Shown here: in pieces, positions 1 through 10,526 of the stretch
Position numbering within the stretch: the stretch's first letter is position 1
Layout of the letters: each line of letters starts with the position of its first letter
NCBI GenBank assembly: GCA_009733575.1
Contig: ML769385.1
Location: 547,188-611,187, forward strand
Direction: 5' to 3'
Source of the DNA: Gymnopus androsaceus JB14
Taxonomy: Eukaryota > Basidiomycota > Agaricomycetes > Agaricales > Omphalotaceae
Length of the DNA stretch: 64,000 bases
Made by a program: the position numbers and the translations under genes
Notes under the pieces: model-generated
Databases searched by the model: none
What the model saw: only the letters and a program-made list of their open reading frames with translations
Told to the model about the DNA's origin: nothing

Positions 1-243
1 CAGAGAAAGATCCTATGTACTTATGTTCATCATTGGTGTACTAATTAGCCTTGATAGACAGGCCATGCGCGCCATCATAGATATTGTTCCGCGGTCGCTT
101 GAACACTACACAGAATAAGAGAAAACTAAACGACGGCTACTTTTACTTATTTAGTAGGGCGCAAACATAGCGAAGGTGCGTAACGAAAAGGAAGCAAGAT
201 GTTTATGTTAGTCCTGTGATACTAGTAGATGAATGTCCATTCG
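1..243. repeat. 3'-flank repeat of the monooxygenase, copy 1
   Basis: This segment matches 3655-3752 and 4194-4420 nearly base for base. All three begin with a variant of 'gcagagaaagatcctatgta' and run through a shared block ending 'cactacacagaataag'. Copies 1 and 3 then share a further ~125 bp ending 'gaatgtccattcg'. At 3655 the repeat lies about 60 bp behind the stop codon of an FAD monooxygenase, so copy 1 is probably the downstream flank of another, out-of-window monooxygenase copy. A weaker fourth trace (a poly-T/'atttccactgta' block) lies at about 299-370. Confidence 0.8.
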
Positions 244-576
244 GACCTGAGACCTATCTTGCAAACTCGTCACATAATGAAGATCGCAATGGTGAATATC
301 ACGGAATGTACTCTTAATTTTTATTTATTTCCACTGTACATATAACGGAAGAGAAATCCTATGTATATACTTATAAGCCTAAGTTAGTATTATACAAACA
401 GCCTTGATACAAGAACGTAGTACAAAAACCGTTGTTCGTGCGAGAACAAACAGAAAAAGTGTCTTCAGGCTCTTTGGCTCTCAACCCCAAACCCTATATA
501 CACACATCCGTATGAATCGTCAGTCTGCCTAATAGTAGGGGTACCCGAGCCCCTAACTAGCCGTTACAGAGCTATA

Positions 577-721
577 TAGTTCTACAGGTCCGAAGATTTT
601 CGACCTTGTCAAAAGGTCGAGAAAGCTGCATTATTTCAGCTTGGACCTTCCATCTCCAAAGTTTTGCATTCATTCTCAGCCCAAACAAACAAGTTTAGAA
701 GACTATCGACCTGTAGAACTA
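577..721. repeat. Short element with 14-bp perfect inverted ends
   Basis: The ends 577-590 (tagttctacaggtc) and 708-721 (gacctgtagaacta) are exact reverse complements, giving a 145-bp element. The interior has a second small hairpin near 599-622 (tcgacctt...aaggtcga). The right part (about 628-724) is repeated at about 1620-1712 with about 75-80% identity, including the terminal 14-mer at 1695-1708. No convincing target-site duplication was found. It could be a small MITE remnant or a transcribed hairpin; the class is unknown. Confidence 0.5.
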
Positions 722-1544
722 CTTATATGCAACGTGACGCAATAGCCCGGCGGCGCATATGACAGTAGATTTCACGGAATATTCTGCCCGTTACTTTGAT
801 GGAGCATACTCCATTTACTATACATCCTACTCTCCGGAGACATTTCTACAATACATTTCTACCTTAAAAGTCAGCTAGAAGTCCTTTTTCGGAGGAAATC
901 TCCGGAATGATGGGTATCCGGTCACTCCCGCCCTCGCCCCAACTCAAGATATTATGAGTACTTGTGACATACATGACAGTGCGCGTTGGCGCGTCGCGCA
1001 TCGCACCATAGATACCATCTCCTCACTGATATTTCTCCAGTGAGTGCCAGCCCAATGTGAGCGTATTCCTGAAGGTGTGTTCATTGAATAACTCTTTGAA
1101 CTCTTTTCTAGCTTGCGAGTCACTGGCACACAGAGGAAATCATTCAATAATTCAAAAAAAATCCGCCCATTGTTGCAAGTCACTGAATACATGCCTTGAG
1201 AATCCCACAAGAGAGTGTCGGTAATAGTAAATATTATTATCGCTGTAGGTATGATTCGTAGCAGAGTCACGCGAAGAGCGCCCATGGGCGCTCCATTTCC
1301 GCCACCGAGTCCCGGCCGACGCGGAAAATCCTAGCCTCAGTGTCGCGACAATAACAGCGGCAGATAGGTTGCAAACCTGATTAGAAAGCTCAGTAAATTG
1401 GTATATTGCAGTGGAAATACAAATTTTAGAGTACTATCACAAAAACTGAGTAGGTTCACACCGACGGAGTACATTTTGATGTAAGAATAAAGAAAGCAGG
1501 AAATTGAGTAGGAATAAAATTTTCCGTGAAAATTACCGTCATAG

Positions 1545-1623
1545 ATTTGATTCGGAATGTCCTGAAAGGAAAGAAGAAAAACGTCAGTCAGCTATCTTAG
1601 TGAGATGTTATGTCAAGTCGATA
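1545..1623 (+). pseudogene. Stray fragment of the chitin synthase gene (intron 3' part plus exon start)
   Basis: These ~80 bases match 5375-5452 of the intact chitin synthase locus at roughly 88% identity with a few small indels. At the parent locus, which is read on the minus strand, the segment spans an intron's 3' part, its acceptor site and the first codons of the next exon (reading DIPNQIK). Because intron sequence is included, the copy arose from DNA rather than from mRNA. It is in the same orientation as the parent and is fused at its right end to the partial copy of the 577-721 repeat. It is far too short to be functional. Confidence 0.75.
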
Positions 1624-1742
1624 TTCAGCTCGGGCCTTCCGTTTTTTCCGTCCGTTCATTTCTCGACCCAAACAAACAAGTTGAGAAGGCTGTCGACCTG
1701 TAGAACTATGTATGCAATCCAGCGGCACAGCTTACTTTATTA

Positions 1743-2035
1743 GAGTCAGTTCGGCAACAGGAATCTGGCCAGATTCTTACGGCTAGTTACCGTAGATGGT
1801 AATCAGATTTCAACGAAATCTTGCCTGTCTCCGCTGTACAATGCGTCCCCACCAGCCTGATTTTGACACAAAAAGGCTCAGAAGAATGCGAGTAGTGATT
1901 TACTACTATTTTACTGTCATTCTATGAGAGGAAGGAGTAGTTTGAATGAAAGAAGGGCGCTTGTCCAAAATCTGATTACCATCTATGGTAGCAAGGCGTA
2001 AGAATCTGGCCAGATTCTGGTTGCCGAACTGACTC
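1743..2035. mobile_element. MITE-like element, ~67-bp inverted repeats, TTA target duplication
   Basis: The left end begins gagtcagttcggcaac and the right end finishes gttgccgaactgactc. The inverted similarity extends about 67 bp inward from each side (1743-1809 against 1969-2035) with only a few mismatches, and includes the internal palindrome aatctggccagatt. The element is flanked on both sides by TTA (1740-1742 and 2036-2038). A 3-bp TTA/TWA duplication is characteristic of PIF/Harbinger elements, so this is probably a non-autonomous Harbinger-type MITE. It is 293 bp long and encodes no protein. Confidence 0.8.
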
Positions 2036-2335
2036 TTACGAGTCAGGCGAATTACTCATTTAACCGAATGCGCGGTCCGAATGAATATCACGTTAGAATT
2101 TGACAACGCGTGTAGCTTCCTCCTACTTACAAAAAGGCTGGTACTACTCGGAGTAAAATGCCATTATCTCTTCGATTCACATTACTTACAACTTGCAATT
2201 GCGCTCAGAGGATTTTGAGTACGTCGTTGCTTTGTACTTTTTGGTGAGTTTATACCACACAGCCAAACCCCTAATTCTAAGTCTTGCTCCTACTCTTCTA
2301 GCCATCTCTAGTTCATTCATATTCTGAATCTTGCC

Positions 2336-3595
2336 ATGCGTGTCCTGATCAGTGGAGCAGGCATCGCTGGGCCTACGCTGGCATATTTCCTGGCAAAGGC
2401 TGGCGCAAGCATCACCATCGTCGAGAAGAGCCACTCTCTCCTCTCCCATGGGCAGAACATTGATATCGGTGGCAGCGCAATTGCAGTCGTCAAGAAGATG
2501 GGGCTCATGGATCAAGTTCGACGATTCAACACAACGGAAAAGGGTACACAATTCATTGACCCGAAGGGACGGCCATTTGCACCCCTTCCCGTCAAGGAAA
2601 ATTCCTCTGTTAGTTTCACCTCGGAATTCGAGATCCTTCGTGGAGACTTGGCAGTGATCCTCTATGAGGCTACGAAAGACCACCCCAATGTCGAATACTT
2701 GTTCGGTACCACAATCAAGGAAGTTGTCTCAAATGACGATGACACCGTCAAAGTCAAATTGAGCAATGGGGAGGTGCAGGACTTTGCTCTCTTGGTCGCA
2801 GCAGACGGCCAGTGGTCAAAGGTACGGAAGCAGTGCTTCCTTCCAGAGCATATCAGCGTTGTCGATATGGGTATGTACGCCGCCTACTGGACCATTCCGC
2901 GCCTGCCCAGTGACAATGACTGGTGGAACATCTACCTAGCTCTTGAGTCAAGGATCATCACTATTAGACCCGATCCACACGGTACCGCCAGGGCATTGTT
3001 CACTCGCATGCCCTGCAATGACGCTCAGAAAAAGGCATGGCTGGAGGCATCCAGAAGTGACAGACAGACGCAGATAGAGCTCCTGAGAAGGGAGTTCGCA
3101 GATGCAGGATGGCAGGCGCAGAGGCTCTTGGACACCTTGGATGAAACGCCAGACTTGTACTTCCAGGCAATCCAACAGATCAGGCTGTCCGAATGGTCCA
3201 ACTCTCGCGTCGTCTGCCTAGGAGATGCCGCCTATGCCCCGACGCCGCTCACAGGTGCGGGCACTTCGCTGGCCATCATTGGGGCCTATGTCCTTGCAGG
3301 CGAGATGAGCAAGCTTGAGGACGGTGAACATCCTTCCAAGGCGCTCAAGGCTTACGAAAGCGCCTTTCGCCCATTTGTCGAGGAGGTCCAGAAGATCCCA
3401 TTCTTTGTTCCAGCCATTGCGCATCCCCAGAGTGCATGGAAGAGATGGCTGTTCCATACCTTTGTGTGGGCACTGTCCAAGGTCGTCGCAACTCCATGGT
3501 TGGTAAAAAAATTCGACCGTAACAGCAGCGACGAAGATTTTCCACTGCCACAATACCCTCGCTTTGACGAGGGCTCCAAAACTACCACTTCTTAA
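2336..3595 (+). CDS. FAD-dependent monooxygenase (PHBH/aromatic hydroxylase type)
   Basis: A single uninterrupted frame of 419 residues. The N-terminus is a Rossmann dinucleotide-binding fold with GAGIAGPTLA at residues 6-15 and an acidic strand end (IVEKS) about residue 28. A DG-type motif (VAADGQWSKVRK) lies near residue 160. The second FAD-contact motif VCLGDAAYAPTPLTGAGTS lies near residue 300. These three motifs and the length define the class A flavoprotein monooxygenases related to p-hydroxybenzoate hydroxylase and fungal salicylate-type enzymes, which use NAD(P)H and oxygen to hydroxylate small substrates. The substrate cannot be inferred. There are no introns, unlike nearly every other gene here. 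Its 3' end and flank are repeated at 4055-4420 and at 1-243, so it belongs to a locally duplicated family. Confidence 0.9.
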   Translation: MRVLISGAGIAGPTLAYFLAKAGASITIVEKSHSLLSHGQNIDIGGSAIAVVKKMGLMDQVRRFNTTEKGTQFIDPKGRPFAPLPVKENSSVSFTSEFEILRGDLAVILYEATKDHPNVEYLFGTTIKEVVSNDDDTVKVKLSNGEVQDFALLVAADGQWSKVRKQCFLPEHISVVDMGMYAAYWTIPRLPSDNDWWNIYLALESRIITIRPDPHGTARALFTRMPCNDAQKKAWLEASRSDRQTQIELLRREFADAGWQAQRLLDTLDETPDLYFQAIQQIRLSEWSNSRVVCLGDAAYAPTPLTGAGTSLAIIGAYVLAGEMSKLEDGEHPSKALKAYESAFRPFVEEVQKIPFFVPAIAHPQSAWKRWLFHTFVWALSKVVATPWLVKKFDRNSSDEDFPLPQYPRFDEGSKTTTS

Positions 3596-3654
3596 CAGTC
3601 CTCAGGCTACTAGTGTCATGCAATATACTGTTTGATTTTTTATTTCCACTTCTA

Positions 3655-3752
3655 AGCAGAGAAAGATCCTATGTATGTTCATCATTAGCCTTGATAGATA
3701 GGCCATAACAGGTATTGTTCCGCGGTCGCTTGAACACTACACAGAATAAGTG
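3655..3752. repeat. 3'-flank repeat of the monooxygenase, copy 2
   Basis: This is the copy directly behind the intact monooxygenase. It matches 1-117 with a few short deletions and then diverges after 'cacagaataag', where copies 1 and 3 continue together. Confidence 0.75.
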
Positions 3753-4054
3753 TTCCCCACTGTAGTATATTCCTTAAGGCTTCTTCAAAAAGGGATAAAC
3801 TGTCATCAAAATTATGTGAACATAGAGCTAGCAAAATTCTCCACAATCTTGCTGTGTTCTATTTTTTTTTTTCAAAAAAAACTATGTACTTAGTATATAA
3901 ATGGCCTTGTGACATTTCAATGACCCGACTTTACATATATCGGCACACCACGCATTTTATTTAGAAAAACATCACAGTAAAGTTATGTGGAATTCTACCA
4001 GCTTTCTGGTCATATTTTTTTCATGAGGATTCATTAATTTTTGGAGCAAGTCCG

Positions 4055-4195
4055 CTAACACCAGCGACGAAGATTTTCCATTGCCACAATACCCTCGCTT
4101 TGATGAGGCTTTGATGAGGCTCAAAACTACCACTTCTAATGGTCCTACTAGGAGTGTCATGGAATGTACTCTTGATTTTTTATTTCCACTTGTAA
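4055..4195 (+). pseudogene. Truncated copy of the monooxygenase 3' end
   Basis: About 140 bp matches 3518-3658: the last ~20 codons of the monooxygenase (reading through DEDFPLPQYPRFDE) plus its 3' untranslated start. An internal 13-bp duplication (gctttgatgag twice) disturbs the frame near the end. Nothing upstream of 4055 resembles the rest of the gene, so this is a 5'-truncated remnant. It is followed immediately by flank repeat copy 3. Confidence 0.8.
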
Positions 4196-4420
4196 GCAGA
4201 GATCCCTATGTATGTAGTTGGTATAATTAGCCTCAATATATAGGCCATAATATAATAGATATTGTTCGCGATCGCCTGAACGCTACACAGAATAAGAGAA
4301 AACTAAACGAAAGCTACTTTTACTTATTTAGTGGGGCGCAAACTTAGCGAAGGTGCGTAACGAAAGGGAAGCAAGATGTTTATGTTAGTCCTGTGATACT
4401 AGTAGATGAATGTCCATTCG
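4194..4420. repeat. 3'-flank repeat of the monooxygenase, copy 3
   Basis: Matches 1-243 along its whole length, including the ~125-bp block 4296-4420 that is nearly identical to 119-243. It ends about 65 bp before the stop codon of the convergent chitin synthase gene. Confidence 0.8.
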
Positions 4421-4485
4421 TGAGGTATGATTCGAGAGCGCGATAAGACAAAAGAGATCATAAGAAAGAAGAGAAAGAGTTTCAC

Positions 4486-7400
4486 TCAGTTCCTGCGGCA
4501 CCACCTGAACAAATTCCTCTTGAAGAAATAGAATAGACACTGAAAATGGTGTTAATTGACTTTAATCAAAGGCAAAGAAATTGACATACCCCGCAGAACC
4601 TTACGAAGGACAGCAAAAAGGTCGAGTATAGGATGACCATGAAGTAAATGTTTTGCTTCTTTTCCAACTGCGCATCGTTTTGCGAAACACTGTTCGACGA
4701 CGGTAAACCATTAAGCGTTTCAATGGCAATGGCTAAACCGGCATTTGACAACATCCAGAAGGCCACTAGACGTGTTCGGAAGGTCTTGTTCTCGTCATCC
4801 ATGGTAGGTTTCTCAGGTACTTCTTTGATTTCAACCTTGGTGACGGCACGCGTGACAGTCTCCTTGAACGCTGCATCGACATCTTCTTGCATTCTCGTCG
4901 TGTCCTCCACAACAGGAGCATCCGCATCCTTGGTCTTGGATGACGATACTGACGGGAGCGCTTCCGCCTTGTCACTTCCCTTTGTACCCCAAGAAACCTT
5001 GAAAAGGAATTATCAGTTACATTTTATCCATGATGAAGCCGGGCGCTATGACTCACATCGTGCAAGTTACAGAAAGCGTATACATTGAGCACGTTGGTGA
5101 AACTGGGGGCAAGGCAGAGGTATTGGGGGAAAGAAGAGAACATGTGCCATGGATCACGCTGTATATTTTGTCACTTTAGTACTAGAAGGCACCGGGTAAA
5201 AGAGAAACACATACGTAGAGGAATGACGAGACGATATAGATACCTAAAATTTTTTGTGAGCGAACTTGTCCGAAATTTAAATCACAGAACATACCGAACG
5301 TGGAAAGCATTGCAGCAATCAAAGTACCAACAGGTCCTTCGAAAAGCGTAAGTATGCTACCGTTATCTGCTTTAATTTGATTCGGAATGTCCTGAAAGGA
5401 AAGAGAAAAACGCAAGTCAGCTATCCTAGTGGAATGTTATGTCAAGTCGATACTGACTATGAATGCTCTGATCGTCAACCAGAAGGAGCATACTAGGAGA
5501 TAGACAGCGAGGACTGCGTATACCCTATAAACGGTAAGCGGTATATATTGGGGTATAAGATGCCACACTAACCATAATGTAATCGTGTAAGCTGTCCGTT
5601 CTCCTTTCGGACGGTTACCGAGAGCAAGAATGAATTGCAAGGCCAAGAATGCCAGGTAGATCCATTTCAATCCAAGATTAACCCACACCGTCTGGACAAA
5701 ATTTCAACGGATGTTGTGAGAGATTAAAACTGCTCAACTTACTACACTATCAGTGCCAAAGATGAAAATGGGATTTTGAACCTCCGGGAGCAAGTCGATG
5801 ATAATACTGAACGTCAACCACATATTGGCAAGAGAGAACCAAGAAAAGATGAGGGAGAAAACGTTGTACTGTAACGGAAGTTGATAAGCAGACGACTCAA
5901 TGCAGAAGAGTGGAGAACTCACCAAGGCCTGAAGGTGGAAGAAGAACATGCGAATGATTCCGTGACCAGATTGATAGAACCGGAAAAAGTTGACCAAGGC
6001 GTACTGCGAATGGGTCATCAGCGTCGAAGAAGATTCTTTCCGGGTGAAGTTGTACATACCACAGACGCCGCAAACGAACCGTTCAACCAACGACGACGTT
6101 GACCAATCAACTCAACAGCACTTTCCGGTACATCAGTTTCAGCCTTACTAGGCTTCACGTAGGTCAAAACCCATTGATCACCCTTCTTTGCGACCAATTC
6201 GAAACACAAGATACGATCCTCAGCCAAGAACATGTTCTTGGTAAAGATGTTCATTCCGATAGATACCCTTCGGACCCAAGCGATCAGCCAAAGAGTGATC
6301 ACCATGGAAGTACTGCTCGAGCGGTCGTCCGAGAATTGCGCGGTAACGGTATGCAGAGAAAGCACCGGGAAGCACAGAAACGTAACCGAAACTACTCTCC
6401 AGAGGTTTATCTGGTAATGAACATAATCATAAATATCAGTCACGATAGGAAGGCGAAGTACGCACCAAGGATATTTGACATCTTATATTCAAAGTTCTGA
6501 GCGGCAACCAACGGGTTCAATAGTTTCCTTCCGCCTTTGATCATGGCGTGGATCTCACCTGTACAACAGTAAGCCAAGTATAGAAATAACATGAGAAACA
6601 GCCGTACCACAACAACCACCGAGATGAGCGTTGTTATAGAACGCCTCCCACAAGTAGTAGATAGACTTGTGTCCGGGTTTAGTTCCCGCATCAATTAGAA
6701 CACAGATTTCGGGCTAAAAAGCATTTTAATGCGCAGGAGTCACGTATCAACGGAACGACGTACGTTCAACATTTTTCCTATGGCATTGAACAGCCATCGA
6801 TGAGAGTTGATCTTCTTCTGATTCTTGGCCTTGAGAACAAAGATAATTTGGACCGGGACCAAGTTTGTGGGGTCATTGGGCTGAGGGAGTACGAGCTGAG
6901 GTGAAGAGTCAACTGAAAGTTGGGTCGTGTACTAATTCAAAACTTGTCAATGCCATATATAGATCGTAGTGCATGATCTTACCTCGAAAATGTGGGCGAC
7001 GGTTTCCTTTCCGTCGAGTTGCTTTTTCATAACACCATCTTGGTAGACACCAACAGTAGCAAGGAGATCCAACACGCTCTTGTCCATAGCTTCTAGACCG
7101 TCGACGACGAGAGCGACAGTGATCTTTTGCCAACCTGGTTGTCCTTCCTCGGCCTGACGACGCCAGTATTTAGACTGTTTCGTTTTGCAGATGTCACGAA
7201 TATTTAACATGACACCGTGCAATGTACGGGCGTAAAGAGTCTTGTCTTCGTTATAAGACGTGACGGCGATCAACAACTCGGTTTCACGACCGTACATTTT
7301 GGTACGAAGGGAGTATCCATTAGCCTCGTTGAATTCATCAGGATCGCACGTAGCGGCCGTGTACCTCATGTGGCTAAAGGAATGATATGAGAACCAATGA

Positions 7401-7953
7401 ATAAACAAGAACTAGACAACTAACGAAAATTCCGTAGTGTTCGTTGCAGCATACTGAGGCTCGATAGCAGTTTGAACTGGAGTCGGGACAGGGTATTCCG
7501 TGATGAAATTTCCCTTTGTTAGCTTGACCTTGCGTGTAACTCCACGTTTGAATGGTTTGTCGTCGTCGCCAAGCGCTGTCTACACCACCGGTGGAGGAAG
7601 ACGCGACGGAAATCGGGCGGTTGTAATCTCCGTAAGTGTTTGGATCGACAGACCTAGTAGATATTAGTGGAACTGGATAAAATCAAGACTTGAGGGACGT
7701 ACGGAGGATAGAAACCACCTGCGTACTGGCCAGCAGTTAACGGTTGCTTCTCGAGGTATTCATCTTCGTCGTAATCACGACCACCGAATTCCTGAGGGAT
7801 AGAAGCGGTACTTTCAAAACCCTGGGGGTTGCGGTATGGTCGCTCAGGTTCTACAAACTGAGCTTGACGAGGGCGGTCTGCGAAAGGATCACCGTATGAA
7901 GTAGCGTTGCTGTTGTTAGAAGAAACGGAGCGCAAAGGTGGGCGGCCGTCCAT
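4486..7953 (-). CDS. Chitin synthase (division 1, class I-III type)
   Basis: A membrane glycosyltransferase that polymerises UDP-GlcNAc into wall chitin at the plasma membrane. Reading on the minus strand, a Pro/Asn/Asp-rich N-terminus ([10 protein letters not shown], start at 7953) leads to the catalytic core: [14 protein letters not shown] and [11 protein letters not shown] (about 6980-7300), [11 protein letters not shown] with a following [10 protein letters not shown] exon (about 6600-6720), [11 protein letters not shown] and the signature [11 protein letters not shown] (about 6080-6260). Several hydrophobic exons follow (4590-6000). The last exon, after a 50-nt intron at 4540-4589, encodes a short basic tail ending at 4486. 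There are ten or more small introns. A one-base discontinuity near 7570-7580 shifts the frame between STGGVDSA and the following DDDKPFKRG; the rest reads well, so I suspect an assembly indel. A fragment of this gene is duplicated at 1545-1623. Confidence 0.92.
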
Positions 7954-8324
7954 CTCGAGCTTGAGGAAGAAGAGAGAAGAACGTTAAAACTGAGACAGTC
8001 GAGGAAGGAAAGCAAAGTGAAGAAAGAGCGCTGTTTTGATCTAGCGCTCCACACTGCCTTAATACGTTGCCATCATATGTAAGCCGGGCTTGCCGCTTGA
8101 GTCGAAATGGCAGTTGCGTACTGCCTCGGTGAAGTTTGTACAGAGCATTACTTGTAAGTATCTTGTGTTTCCAAAACCCGTAGCCCATTCATCTGTCGCC
8201 GTACCACCCGACCATCGATCCAAGTTTTTTTTTGTCTGACGTCGACCGCGTAGCCACCCGGTACGGATACTTGCTACCCACGGAGTCTTTCACATGGCTT
8301 CATTCACCTTTCTTCTCAATCTTC
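7954..8324. other. Divergent intergenic region, chitin synthase / GST-like gene
   Basis: This 370-bp interval separates two start codons facing away from each other, so it should hold both promoters. A T-rich run lies at 8225-8234 and C/T-rich stretches precede the GST-like start, as is usual in basidiomycete promoters. No further element could be identified. Confidence 0.4.
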
Positions 8325-9723
8325 ATGTCCTCCTCCAGCGTCGTCTTATATCGGTCAGTCGATGTCTCCTTGTCTGCTGTGTGTGCGCGCCAAACGGTCT
8401 CCACATAGCTATGATTCGTCCCCGTTTTCCATCAAGATTGATAATATCTTGTTACTGAAGAACATACCACATTCAACGGTCCAAGTAAGTCTCCGCGCAA
8501 TCTCCGCGCAATACTACCTACTAGTATTCACGCATATATACATGCTTTTAGGTATCTCCAGTCCTCCCCCGTCCTGAAATTACGGTTCTGTTAGGCCTCA
8601 CTATACCGCCGCATTCCCATATTGGCTATTGGAAACGATGTCTACTGCGATACAAGGTTACTGGAAACCAGATTGACTGTGTAAAGGATCTTACCGCTTT
8701 CATTCGTCAGCTTAATTGCTTCTGCACTTGAGAGGCGGTTTCCTGCTGCGCAAGGTTTTGGGACCATTTTCCCAGCGAAGAACCATGGAGGCTCTCCAGA
8801 CACTGGCCTTTTGAAGGCGTTCACTAAATATTACGCAGATACAGTGCTCTTTGCTCCAGGTGTAGGTTTACTTCCATGGGATCGTATTCCTGAATCCTTC
8901 TTGAATGATCGAAGAATCGGTACAGCATGGACGGGCAGCCGCAAATCGTCGCTTTCTAATATATGCCCCTAGCTATGGCCTGATATCGATCCTCAAGCAA
9001 TGGTCAAAACTCAAGGAAAATCGCTTGAGTATTCTCGCTGCACATCTGGTAGGTGGATACTATTTGTGCAAGTAGTATCGTCCCTGAATTTTGTATAGGC
9101 TCTCATAGACGAACAGCTCCAAGATGGCCGAGAATGGCTGTTCGATACTAAATTACCAAGCCTCGTAGACATCGGTGTCGAGTTCATCTACAGCTGGGTC
9201 CGCGGCTTCCAAAACACAGCGTCCCTCTTTGACTCTTCCAAATCTCCCTACGCTCTGAAAGTAAGTTTTTTGCCTTCAATCTCTTCCCTCTTCTAAATAA
9301 TATCCAAGTGGCTGGAACGCATGGACAAATTTCTCAAAGCTGCGCAAAAGAACTTTTCTTCTCCAAAGGCTCTCTCCGGAGCCGACGCTGCTCGTTTAAT
9401 CGCTAATTCTCCGCATGAGCCATATGATGTCGTTGGATTCAACGCAGATGAAGCAAAGAGGTTGAAAGTGGTGCAAGGCCAAATGGTCACTATCATTCCC
9501 GATGATACTGGTAATTACTCACTACTTAAATCGGTGACGGTCCATTCCAAGCTAATTATTCCTTACTATAGGCCCTAATTTTGCGACAACTGGGAAACTG
9601 GTTGCGTTGAATCATGAAGAATTTGTTATTGAAACCAAGGCCACAGAGCTAAATGCCATCTTTCGCATTCATTTCCCTAGGCTTGGCTTTACACCCAAGG
9701 CCGCTGCAGAGCACAAGTTGTAG
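8325..9723 (+). pseudogene. Glutathione S-transferase-like protein, frame interrupted
   Basis: The pieces assemble into a fungal GST-like protein. Exon 1 reads MSSSSVVLYR; an intron follows and then YDSSPFSIKIDNILLL, giving the thioredoxin-like start. Next come the cis-Pro region YRRIPILAIGNDVYCDT, SLIASALERRFP, and the helical C-terminal part (LIDEQLQDGREWLFDT, SLVDIGVEFIYSWVRGF). The last exon ends AAAEHKL at 9723. Frame breaks occur: an extra base at about 8603 between GLT and YRRIP, an extra base at about 9027 before SILAAHL, and a further discontinuity around 8930-8975. The gene may be a real pseudogene or a working gene with assembly indels, since conserved genes here carry similar one-base errors. 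Substrate and cellular role are unknown. Confidence 0.65.
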
Positions 9724-9863
9724 GAAGGATACGGGAGATCGACTGCCATTCTGTTTAATGTACTACGCTGAATTCAAGTTTGCTGAATGTTGGAATGAGC
9801 GCCTGTTTAAGTGACGTTACTCACCGCGTCGTTTTTCGTCACGGTCTGCCATTGCTCTTCACC

Positions 9864-10526
9864 ATGAAAGTCTACCATGCTTGTTTAAACGCAGTTCGAC
9901 TCAAAACATTTATTCGGTTCAGCACAGAAAATGCCAGAAGGATGGTTCGAGCAGTCCTAGAGCCTCATCCAGCAGTTGGCCTGCGTATACAGGACATCTA
10001 CAAACAAATACACGAGCGATTTCCCGACGAGAAGGAAAAGGACGAATACCTACCTTCACCTTCTATAGTCCGAGAACATATTCCAAACCTTGAACATCCT
10101 ATCAGATCCATGAAGTGAATATACTACTTAATTTCACGTCCTAGCAGACTGATCAGACCGTTTACCAGGTACTTGAAAAGCACTGTGATAGGCGACATGG
10201 AAAGAGCGGGTGAAGTGCACCAAGTGTCTATCAAGAAAGGAGCTGTGAATGAGGACGGAGTACGCTTGGATGCTGTCAACTACAGGGACAATGGAGGAAA
10301 GGTCTTCCTTCCGACGGACATTCAACTCAAGCAGGAATGGAGATGGCGGCTGAATCCATCTTATGTGCCAATAAGCTTGCCTGATCCATCGTTTCAAACA
10401 GTAATCGAGGCGCAATCCTCTCCGAGGCCGAAGGGGTGGCATGATATGAGTCGGAAAACAAAGGCTCGGAAGAAGCAGGAAAGGGTCGACGTTCAGTTAA
10501 GACGTTATGGGAGAATACTTGTATGA
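9864..10526 (+). CDS. Hypothetical protein, possibly mitochondrial
   Basis: Two exons (9864-10114 and 10169-10526) joined by a 54-nt GT-AG intron give about 202 residues. The N-terminus is basic with scattered hydrophobics (MKVYHACLNAVRLKTFIRF), compatible with a mitochondrial presequence. A helical segment follows (QDIYKQIHERFPDEKEKDEY). After the intron come YLKSTVIGDMERAGEVHQ and a basic, Trp-containing C-terminus (KQEWRWRLNP, then KTKARKKQERV). I do not recognise the family. The alternating charged helices resemble small fungal mitochondrial ribosome-associated proteins, but that is only an impression. Its last codons overlap the 3' end of the convergent COQ10 gene by 22 bp. Confidence 0.6.

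Noticed and set aside
2186..2683. 165-codon antisense frame over the monooxygenase 5' end
   Set aside because: It overlaps the clear FAD-binding N-terminus on the other strand and has no recognisable motif; it is a composition shadow.
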